DNA from: Spirochaetaceae bacterium
GTDB lineage: Bacteria > Spirochaetota > Spirochaetia > Treponematales > Treponemataceae
Direction: 5' to 3'
DNA: 5,276 nt
Assembly: GCA_031272345.1 (NCBI GenBank)
Contig: JAISTZ010000062.1
Coordinates: 1 to 5,276, forward strand
The first letter of the stretch is position 1, and each line of letters starts with the position of its first letter. The notes under the pieces are model-generated. The model did no database searches and was not told the DNA's origin. It was given only the letters and a program-made list of their open reading frames with translations. The position numbers and the translations under genes are program-made. Positions 1-5,148 of the stretch are shown here, one piece after another.

Positions 1-28
1 GGTTTCCCTGGGGGCGATGCATTCCGAA

Positions 29-1966
29 TCACAGGGAATAGGTGACCCCCAGAGTCACCTGCACGTCCGCGGCGGTGTTGCCCCTGATGTTCCCGTAGTT
101 CGCCACCACCACGAAGTCCGCCTCGCCGTAGAGGGAGAGGGTTTTCCAGAAATTCCAGGACCCCATAAAAGAGACGGCCGTGGTGTAGCTCACGGCGTTC
201 CGGGCCTGGGCCGTGGCGTCCGCGTGGTTCGCGGTGTCGTGGCTGGAGGTGGGGGCGGCGTAGTTACGGGGACTGTTGGCGCTGTCCGATGAATACACCG
301 TGTCCCAGGCGGTCCACTTGTCGTGGGTCCCGTGGGCCATGAACATCAGATTCGCGCCGGCGCTCCATGCGGAGAAGACCCGGTAGTCCCCCCTGGCGTT
401 GAGGACGATCGCGTCCCCGCCCCAGCGGTAGCCCAGGAAGTCCTCCTGGTAGAGGAAGCCCCCGTCCTTCATGCGGTACCGGTTGGCCACCACAAAGTTG
501 ACTCCCCGGTTCCCGGCGACCTGGCCCTGGTAGACCCCGCCCACGGCGCTTCCCACGCCTTCGCTCCGCAGGTAGAGGTACGGGTCCGTGTACACGGCCT
601 CGAAGGACCCGGTGAACATCCCCTTGCCCCAGGGGAACACCGTCTTGACCCCCAGCATGTACCCGCAGGCCGGAGGCGAGGCCGTGCCGTCCTCTTCCGG
701 CGCTTTTTCCCCGGGCATGGTGAATTCGTCCACCACGATTTGGCCGTAGATATTGAGCCTGGGCATCACCGTCCAGTCCGCTTCCAGGCACAAAATCGAA
801 TTCATCAGATTCTTCCGGTAGAGATTGTGGAGCACCATCGAGGGGATGAAGGCCGAGGGGTCGACGGTCTGGCCGTTCGCCCCCTGGTGAATCAGCCCCT
901 CGGAAAGCACGACGTTCACCCTGTCCGTGACCCGCCACTCGAGCCGGTGGGCGATGAAGAGATTCACCCCCAGGAGGGCGTCGTCCTTGGTGCGGTCCAC
1001 GGGATTCCACCCGTAGTAGAGACTCGCAAGAGTCACGCCGGAATGGTCAACAAGATACTGCCGAATGTAGGGGTCCGAGGCGGAACCGTAGTAGTATTCC
1101 CCCTGGGCCGCCCGCTCCGGGTCCGGGTGGGGAATCCGGTACTGGTCGTAGTAGGAGCCCGGATAGGCGAAGCTGCTTATGCTGTAGGTGTATTTTATGC
1201 GGTCGTTGAACCAGCTCGTCCGCAGGTTGTTGTGGTATTGCAGGTGGTCCCCCACCAGGAAATTGCCGGACACCCCCGGCCCCCAGGACAGGCGGTCCCG
1301 CCCGGCGGTGAGATACCAGAAATCGCCCCCCAGGGAAACCAGGGACCGGTAGGGCACTCCCCCGAAGTCCAGGGTGGTGATTCCCGTGTTGGGGGGGAGG
1401 CCGAAGACATTGGAGCTCACCGCGCCGGGGCCGTAGCCCATGGAGCTGGGCAGCTCGCGCACGCCGTCCGGGGAAGGGACCGTGCCGTTGTACGTCTGGG
1501 CCGCCAGGGGCAGGGACAGGAGACCATAGGCCAGGGGGCCGAAGTAGAAATCCACCCCGGCCTCCACCAGGGGCTTTGTGTAGTTCCAGGGCCTGATGTA
1601 GGAGTCCTGGGTGGTGAAGTCATCGGGATTCGTGTGGGCCCTCATCTCCAGGGAAGCCTCCAGGTTGAGTTTTGCGGCCCCGTGTTCCCGGGTGAGCTCC
1701 CCGTACAGCCTGTCGTAGAGGCCCCGCTCGGTCTCCCCCTCCGGGGACCTGAGCCGTCCCATCATGGCAAGGAGCTCCCCCTCGCTCCAGGGGCCCGTGG
1801 TTGAAGGCAGGGCGAGTCCCTGGGAGATGTAGAGGGCCCTGAGGGCATCGTAGATCTCCGAATCGACGGGGTACATTTTTTGGTGATTCGGTGATTTCTG
1901 GGCGGCCAAGGGCCCGGCGGCGGCCACAAGAACCAATAGAAAAAAGCGTTTTATTCCCCTGTACAT
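29..1966 (-). CDS. Secreted outer-membrane beta-barrel protein, Wzi-like (capsule assembly family) candidate
   Basis: A 645-residue protein, probably inserted in the outer membrane. The N-terminus (MYRGIKRFFLLVLVAAAGPLAA) is a classical signal peptide: basic residues, a hydrophobic core and a likely signal peptidase I cut after Ala22. Residues about 32-95 look helical (YPVDSEIYDALRALYISQG, then a GPWSEGEL segment), a kind of N-terminal module I associate with spirochaete and Bacteroidetes Wzi-like proteins. From about residue 100 to the end the sequence alternates aromatic and polar residues with many Gly, Tyr and Trp, as in a large barrel. The stretch GRDRLSWGPGVSGNFLVGD (222-240) resembles the most conserved part of Wzi-like proteins; Wzi in enteric bacteria helps hold capsule on the cell surface. 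The protein ends GVTYSL without the usual terminal Phe. The start is fixed by GGAGG seven bases upstream; the frame stays open about 510 bases further, but that part is antisense to the next gene. Family assignment is from motif memory and moderate; outer-membrane location is more secure. Another treponemal barrel family is possible. Confidence 0.75.
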   Translation of the reverse strand: MYRGIKRFFLLVLVAAAGPLAAQKSPNHQKMYPVDSEIYDALRALYISQGLALPSTTGPWSEGELLAMMGRLRSPEGETERGLYDRLYGELTREHGAAKLNLEASLEMRAHTNPDDFTTQDSYIRPWNYTKPLVEAGVDFYFGPLAYGLLSLPLAAQTYNGTVPSPDGVRELPSSMGYGPGAVSSNVFGLPPNTGITTLDFGGVPYRSLVSLGGDFWYLTAGRDRLSWGPGVSGNFLVGDHLQYHNNLRTSWFNDRIKYTYSISSFAYPGSYYDQYRIPHPDPERAAQGEYYYGSASDPYIRQYLVDHSGVTLASLYYGWNPVDRTKDDALLGVNLFIAHRLEWRVTDRVNVVLSEGLIHQGANGQTVDPSAFIPSMVLHNLYRKNLMNSILCLEADWTVMPRLNIYGQIVVDEFTMPGEKAPEEDGTASPPACGYMLGVKTVFPWGKGMFTGSFEAVYTDPYLYLRSEGVGSAVGGVYQGQVAGNRGVNFVVANRYRMKDGGFLYQEDFLGYRWGGDAIVLNARGDYRVFSAWSAGANLMFMAHGTHDKWTAWDTVYSSDSANSPRNYAAPTSSHDTANHADATAQARNAVSYTTAVSFMGSWNFWKTLSLYGEADFVVVANYGNIRGNTAADVQVTLGVTYSL

Positions 1967-1973
1967 CCCAACG

Positions 1974-1978
1974 CCTCC
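1974..1978 (-). promoter_or_regulatory. Ribosome binding site of the Wzi-like gene
   Basis: GGAGG on the minus strand with a 7-base spacer to the ATG at 1966. It decides the start: the frame remains open well upstream but no other start has such a site, and this one places a signal peptide exactly at the N-terminus. Confidence 0.8.
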
Positions 1979-1979
1979 A

Positions 1980-2008
1980 TTGAAAATCGTTCCGAAATAG
2001 GATAGACT
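1980..2008 (+). promoter_or_regulatory. Predicted promoter of the small-barrel / phosphoesterase operon (plus strand)
   Basis: -35 TTGAAA (1980-1985), a 17-base spacer and -10 TAGACT (2003-2008, 4 of 6). The expected transcription start is about 2014-2015, at the ATG itself, so the message would have little or no leader. The -10 overlaps the minus-strand -10 by two bases (2003-2004), so polymerase could not occupy both promoters at once. Confidence 0.5.
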
Positions 2009-2028
2009 TAAAAAATGCGTCGCGTCAA
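1999..2028 (-). promoter_or_regulatory. Predicted promoter of the Wzi-like gene (minus strand)
   Basis: Read on the minus strand: -35 TTGACG (2028-2023, 5 of 6 to consensus), an 18-base spacer, and -10 TATCCT (2004-1999, 4 of 6). Transcription would start near 1992, giving a leader of about 26 nt that contains the GGAGG site. The -35 box lies inside the first codons of the divergent gene, and the -10 overlaps the -10 proposed for the opposite strand. Prediction by eye only. Confidence 0.5.
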
Positions 2029-2743
2029 GTTTCGGGCACACAAAACCTGCATCCCCCTCCTTCTGGGTCTTTTTCTTTGCCGGGGGCTTTCCGCCCTCAC
2101 GCCGGAACTGACGGGCCTCAGGGCCTCCGCGGCCCTCGCGGGGGAATACGACCGGGCCTTTTTCAACTGCCTCACCGGCGCGACCCAGGGTGAAGCGGAG
2201 TTCAACAGGGCTCTCTCCCTGGGGGCGGGGGTTGAATTCGGCGGCCTGGGCCTGAGCCAAACCTACATGACCTACCAGGTGAACACCTTTGTGTCCGCCG
2301 GGTACGCCTTCCCCTTCAAATTTCCGGTGTCCCTGGGGGTGTCCTACCAATTCAACGGCCTCCCCGGCTACCGGGAAAACACCCACACCCTCCTCCCCCT
2401 GGTAACCCTGGGGAATCCCTGGTTCGGCGCGTCCGTGGGCATCGCCTGCCGGTGGACGTCCTTTTTCGGTGAACAACCCATCCTGGAAACCCTGGGGGCC
2501 TACCGGATATACGTGAATCCCCTCCGCACCGCCAGATTCCAGGGGGGAATCGTCTTTTCCAACTTCGACGAGTTCAGGGCAAAAAATTTCAGCGCCTGGT
2601 CCATCGCCCTGAACACGGAGGTCAAACTCGTAAAAGGTTTTTCCCTCAAAAACGACCTGGAGTTCTACCAGTCCGGCAGCCGGAATCTGACGGCAAATTT
2701 CTACGGGATCTTGTACCGGGGAGGCGCCGCGTGGACCCTGTAA
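2015..2743 (+). CDS. Hypothetical secreted protein, probable small outer-membrane beta-barrel
   Basis: A 242-residue protein that I do not recognise as a named family. The N-terminus has basic residues (MRRVKFRAHK), a hydrophobic core (PLLLGLFL) and a likely signal peptidase I site after Ala27 (GLSA, then LTPEL). The mature part is rich in short amphipathic stretches that could be barrel strands, for example 66-80 (ALSLGAGVEFGGLGL), 91-112, 127-148, 176-184, 194-220 and 228-242; it ends in AAWTL. Length and pattern suit an 8- to 10-strand barrel, and I see no enzyme motif. The ATG is the only Met in the signal region, but it has no good ribosome binding site: the nearest purine run, AGGA at 1999-2002, is 12 bases away, and a predicted promoter would start transcription at the ATG. 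The phosphoesterase gene overlaps its last 13 bases, so the two are almost certainly cotranscribed. Secretion is well supported; the barrel fold is inferred. Confidence 0.75.
   Translation: MRRVKFRAHKTCIPLLLGLFLCRGLSALTPELTGLRASAALAGEYDRAFFNCLTGATQGEAEFNRALSLGAGVEFGGLGLSQTYMTYQVNTFVSAGYAFPFKFPVSLGVSYQFNGLPGYRENTHTLLPLVTLGNPWFGASVGIACRWTSFFGEQPILETLGAYRIYVNPLRTARFQGGIVFSNFDEFRAKNFSAWSIALNTEVKLVKGFSLKNDLEFYQSGSRNLTANFYGILYRGGAAWTL
2720..2724 (+). promoter_or_regulatory. Ribosome binding site selecting the GTG start of the phosphoesterase
   Basis: GGAGG, within a GGGGAGG run at 2718-2724, lies six bases before the GTG at 2731. It sits inside the coding sequence of the upstream gene and supports a GTG start with overlapping, coupled translation. 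Confidence 0.75.
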
Positions 2744-3606
2744 GGCCAGGCGCTCAAAAACGCCGTCGAGGGTTTTTCAGCAGGCGCGGGGCGGGTCTGC
2801 TTTGCGCCTGGGCGCTCCCCCTCCTGGCCTCCTGCCGGCTCGACGTGATGGGAACCCTGTTTTCCACCGACCTGGACGAGCGCCTCCGGGACAAGAACGT
2901 GTTCAATTTCCTTTCAACTGAGGACCGCGGCCTCGTGCTGGATCAGTCCTATTCCTTCATCGTCCTCAGCGACACCCACATCACCCCGGAAACCAGCAAC
3001 GGGTTCGAGAACATCTTCGGGATAATCACCTGCACGGACAAATTCATCGTCCTCGCCGGGGACATCACGGACAACGGAAACGCGGAGGCCCTTCAGAAAT
3101 TCATCGACATAAGCAGGACCTTCCCCATCCCCTGCTACCCGGTCCTGGGGAACCACGACATCTACTTCGGCAACTGGCAGACCTGGAGGGACCTGATCGG
3201 GTCAAGCTGCTACGCAATCGGCGGTGTGGGAACCTCCACAGAGCTCATCGTCCTGGATTCCGCCGGCGCCTTTTTCGGGGGCCCCCAACTGGACTGGCTC
3301 GCCCTCCAGCTCAAAAACGCGCCCCCCAATGTGTTCGTCTTCACCCACAACAGCCTCTTCCTCAACCCCGGCCTGGACTGGGAGCAGTCCACCGACTGGA
3401 CCGACACCAGGGAGCGGGCAAAATTCCTCCACATCCTGGGCCGTTCCTGCCGGGGGGTTTTCATGGGCCACCTCCACAAGCGGGTCGAGCAGCGCATCAA
3501 CACCGTGTCCTACGTGGCCATCGAGGACTACAAGTCCCACCGCGCCTATTGCAGGGTCCACGTGTCCCCCCAGGGAATTTCCTACGAATTTAACAATGCC
3601 CCTTGA
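2731..3606 (+). CDS. Lipoprotein metallophosphoesterase (calcineurin-like superfamily)
   Basis: A 291-residue protein with the full set of metal-ligand motifs of calcineurin-like phosphoesterases: SDTH (Asp81, His83), AGDITDNG (Asp111), GNHD (Asn141, His142), FTHNS (His206) and GHLH (His247, His249). These normally hold a two-metal centre that hydrolyses phosphomono- or phosphodiesters; the substrate cannot be read from the sequence. The N-terminus carries arginine clusters (KRRR, SRR), a hydrophobic segment and a lipobox LASC with Cys35, so the enzyme is probably a lipid-anchored protein exported across the inner membrane. The double arginines recall a Tat signal but the full Tat consensus is absent. 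The GTG start overlaps the upstream gene by 13 bases and has a good GGAGG; the next in-frame ATG (codon 40) would lose the signal peptide. It forms an operon with the small barrel gene. Its TGA stop falls inside the predicted tmRNA -35 box. Confidence 0.88.
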   Translation: MDPVRPGAQKRRRGFFSRRGAGLLCAWALPLLASCRLDVMGTLFSTDLDERLRDKNVFNFLSTEDRGLVLDQSYSFIVLSDTHITPETSNGFENIFGIITCTDKFIVLAGDITDNGNAEALQKFIDISRTFPIPCYPVLGNHDIYFGNWQTWRDLIGSSCYAIGGVGTSTELIVLDSAGAFFGGPQLDWLALQLKNAPPNVFVFTHNSLFLNPGLDWEQSTDWTDTRERAKFLHILGRSCRGVFMGHLHKRVEQRINTVSYVAIEDYKSHRAYCRVHVSPQGISYEFNNAP

Positions 3607-3631
3607 CTTTTTCTCCTTTTAGTGGTAGCTT
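3603..3631 (+). promoter_or_regulatory. Predicted promoter of the tmRNA gene
   Basis: -35 TTGACT (3603-3608), a 17-base spacer and -10 TAGCTT (3626-3631) preceded by TGG, giving an extended -10. The hexamer itself is weak (3 of 6). The TGA stop of the phosphoesterase gene (3604-3606) lies inside the -35 box. Transcription would start near 3638, about 22 nt before the mature tmRNA 5' end. Confidence 0.5.
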
Positions 3632-3637
3632 GGATGT

Positions 3638-3656
3638 GGGGCAACGGTGTTGTCCC
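3638..3656 (+). other. Hairpin in the tmRNA 5' leader
   Basis: GGGGCAAC (3638-3645) pairs with GTTGTCCC (3649-3656) around a three-base loop GGT: eight pairs including one G-U. It begins at the predicted transcription start and ends three bases before the mature tmRNA. No T-run follows, so it is not a standard terminator of the upstream operon. It may shape the precursor for 5' processing by RNase P. Confidence 0.4.
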
Positions 3657-3659
3657 TAC

Positions 3660-4046
3660 GGGGATGTTCCGGTTTCGACGGATGTGCCCGAGGTTTTGAA
3701 TTGCAGGTGAGGTTCAGCCTGTCCTCTGAACAGACTAAAAACGATAACTGCCAAAAAAGAAGAAGACTTCATCGTCGAAGGTGACTTCGGCGAAGAGCAG
3801 TTCGCACTCGCGGCTTAACCCGCGGATGCCGGAAGGGTGATTCCGCCGCCTTGAGGGGTCATTCATTCCGCCGACAACCAGGGCTCGCTCCGGGCGGGGT
3901 TCGGACCGTCCGGGGGACTCTTCCCGGAATAGGGGGGCGAATCTTGCCGCGCTGCTACCGTCCCTCGACAATCACCTCGCGCGGCTAAACCTGTAGGCGT
4001 TCCTGACCCGCACATTCGGACGGGAGTTCAATTCTCCCCATCTCCA
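3660..4046 (+). ncRNA. ssrA: Transfer-messenger RNA (tmRNA)
   Basis: tmRNA enters stalled ribosomes with SmpB, accepts alanine, and supplies a short frame that tags the unfinished protein for proteolysis. The 5' end GGGGATG (3660-3666) pairs with CATCTCC (4039-4045) as a seven-pair acceptor stem with one G-U; A4046 is the discriminator. The signature GGTTTCGAC follows the 5' end. The T arm is GGGAG, loop TTCAATT, CTCCC (4022-4038). The long tRNA-to-mRNA helix is visible as GTGC (3684-3687) with GCAC (4010-4013) and TTGCAGGT (3701-3708) with ACCTGTAG (3989-3996). The first pseudoknot can form from GAGG (3709-3712) with CCTC (3723-3726), crossed by TTCA (3713-3716) with TGAA (3727-3730), although a simple GTTCAG/CTGAAC hairpin competes. 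The resume site, the tag frame and a stem-loop around its stop follow. The 3' CCA is not encoded (ATC follows the discriminator), so it must be added after transcription. At 387 nt it is a normal one-piece tmRNA. Confidence 0.97.
3750..3818 (+). other. tmRNA tag reading frame, 22 codons
   Basis: The resume codon is GCC at 3750, after ATAACT, the same arrangement I recall in T. pallidum tmRNA. The tag reads AKKEEDFIVEG for its first half and DFGEEQFALAA for its second, then TAA at 3816-3818. The ALAA end is the usual degron recognised by ClpXP-type proteases. The stop lies in the loop of a five-pair stem, CGCGG (3809-3813) with CCGCG (3820-3824), a normal tmRNA arrangement. The resume codon is inferred by alignment from memory; the frame itself is unambiguous from the ALAA-stop. 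Confidence 0.85.
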
Positions 4047-4066
4047 ATCTCCAAGGGTGTCCAGCC

Positions 4067-5026
4067 ATGAACGTACTCGCCTTTAGTTTCAACGCCATCG
4101 CGCCCATGCTCTTCACCACCGCCCTGGGGTGGTTCATTTCCAGGCGGTCCAAAATCCCCCAGGGGTTCACCGAATTCCTCAACAAGCTCTGTTTCCGCTA
4201 CCTCCTCTCGTTCCACGTGTTCAACAGCACCATGACCGTGGATTTTTCCGCCGAATTCAACCTGGGCCTGGTGCTCTTCTTCGTCATCGCCGGGCTGGCC
4301 GTCATCGCCGGGGCAATCGCGGTGTTCACCCTCTTCGTACAAGACCGGGGCCGCAGGTGCAGCCTGATCGTGTGCTCCTACCGGTCCAGCAACATCGTCT
4401 TCGCCCTGCCCATGGCGGTCGGCCTCTTCGGAGCGGAGGGGATAAAGCCCGCGGCCATGCTCATCCCGGTCACGATCATCATGTTCAATTTCATCACCGT
4501 GGTCCTCATGGTGTACTATTCCCAGGGCACAGACGGAGCAGCGCCCCTGGGGGCCACCCTCAGAAAGACCGCCCTGGACGTGGTGCAAAATCCCCTGATC
4601 ATCGGTTCCGGGATCGGGATTCTCCTCTCCCTCCTCCACATCCGCCTTCCGGCCTTCGCCCGGGGCGCTGCAACCATGGTGGCCTCCGCGGGCACTCCGG
4701 TTTCCTTCCTGCTCCTGGGGATGCAGATCGACTTCAGGAGGCTCCGGGCCGCGGCGGGTCCGGTGATCGGGGCCTGCCTCATGCGCCTCGTGGTTGTTCC
4801 GGGGATTCTTGTGCCCCTGATGGTCCTCGCCGGGTTCCGGGGGCCCGAACTGGGGGCCCTCATGGTGGTCTACGCGGCCCCCTGCGCGGTCACCAACTAC
4901 GTGATGTCCCGGCTCTACAACCTGGACCCGGAATTTACCGGCCAGACCGTCACGATGTCTACTATTTTATCCATGCTCACAATGTTTCTGGAAGTTTCCC
5001 TCCTCCGGGCTCTGGGTTTGTTCTAG
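4067..5026 (+). CDS. AEC-family (auxin efflux carrier type) membrane transporter
   Basis: A 319-residue, very hydrophobic protein with the length and layout of bacterial AEC carriers (Mem_trans family), which usually have about ten membrane segments in two halves. Recognisable family blocks are the N-terminal helix ending in a short basic turn (LGWFISRRSKIP, 20-31), SYRSSNIVFALPMAVGLFG (104-122), NPLIIGSGIGILLSLL (175-190), PVSFLLLGMQI (211-221) and the C-terminal APCAVTNYVMSRLYNLD (271-287) followed by STILSMLTM (298-306). Members export or import organic anions such as malate or malonate; the substrate here cannot be told. The start fits the family N-terminus and has a modest AAGGG (4053-4057) nine bases upstream. 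It begins 20 nt after the tmRNA 3' end, with no terminator or promoter visible between. A CoA-transferase gene lies downstream, so an organic-acid substrate is a reasonable inference. Confidence 0.9.
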   Translation: MNVLAFSFNAIAPMLFTTALGWFISRRSKIPQGFTEFLNKLCFRYLLSFHVFNSTMTVDFSAEFNLGLVLFFVIAGLAVIAGAIAVFTLFVQDRGRRCSLIVCSYRSSNIVFALPMAVGLFGAEGIKPAAMLIPVTIIMFNFITVVLMVYYSQGTDGAAPLGATLRKTALDVVQNPLIIGSGIGILLSLLHIRLPAFARGAATMVASAGTPVSFLLLGMQIDFRRLRAAAGPVIGACLMRLVVVPGILVPLMVLAGFRGPELGALMVVYAAPCAVTNYVMSRLYNLDPEFTGQTVTMSTILSMLTMFLEVSLLRALGLF

Positions 5027-5065
5027 GCGACTCCGATTCACCTTCACCCGAAAATAGCAAGAAAC

Positions 5066-5098
5066 GCAAAAAAAATGGCAAACAACCGCCTTTTTTGC
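5066..5098 (+). terminator. Possible weak terminator hairpin after the AEC gene
   Basis: An A-run and a T-run flank a small GC stem: GGC (5077-5079) with GCC (5088-5090), then six Ts (5091-5096). The outer arms GCAAAAAA (5066-5073) and TTTTTTGC (5091-5098) also pair. The GC core is only three pairs with an eight-base loop, so termination would be inefficient unless the A-T arms help. It overlaps the upstream part of the next promoter. Confidence 0.4.
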
Positions 5099-5119
5099 AG
5101 ATAAAAGACGTGCTAGAAT
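5091..5119 (+). promoter_or_regulatory. Predicted extended -10 promoter of the CoA-transferase gene
   Basis: The -10 TAGAAT (5114-5119, 5 of 6) is preceded by TGC, an extended -10. At 17 bases upstream there is only a T-run (TTTTTT, 5091-5096) instead of a good -35; TTGCAG (5095-5100) is too close at 13 bases. Transcription would start near 5126, giving a leader of about 23 nt. Confidence 0.5.
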
Positions 5120-5136
5120 TCACCCTAAGAGAAACT

Positions 5137-5143
5137 AAGGAGG
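5137..5143 (+). promoter_or_regulatory. Strong ribosome binding site of the CoA-transferase gene
   Basis: AAGGAGG, five bases before the ATG at 5149. It is the best ribosome binding site in the window and fixes the start of the truncated gene. Confidence 0.85.
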
Positions 5144-5148
5144 CGGAC

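Noticed and set aside
4..38. Inverted repeat TTCCCTG / CAGGGAA beyond and across the stop of the Wzi-like gene
   Set aside because: Seven pairs across a 21-base loop with no T-run on the minus strand; too weak to call a terminator, and too little flanking sequence is visible.
323..1804. Long open plus-strand frame of 493 codons opposite the Wzi-like gene
   Set aside because: Composition is dominated by Val, Gly, His and Pro with no domain or signal peptide, as expected of the complement of a GC-rich gene.
1967..2476. Extension of the minus-strand frame 510 bases upstream of 1966, giving an 815-residue protein
   Set aside because: It is antisense to the small barrel gene, lacks a ribosome binding site, reads as low-complexity Gly/Glu/Pro-rich sequence, and would bury a perfect signal peptide. 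GC-rich coding DNA often leaves such frames open.
2731..2800. Twin-arginine (Tat) export signal on the phosphoesterase
   Set aside because: Arginine pairs are present (KRRR, SRR), but the following residues do not fit the Tat consensus; a lipoprotein signal explains the N-terminus better.
3735..3971. Minus-strand open frame of 78 codons within the tmRNA gene
   Set aside because: It lies entirely inside a structured RNA gene and has no ribosome binding site.
4028..4639. Minus-strand open frame of 203 codons across the tmRNA end and AEC gene
   Set aside because: Its product is almost all Glu, Asp, Gly and His, the mirror of hydrophobic transporter codons, and it runs into the tmRNA T arm.
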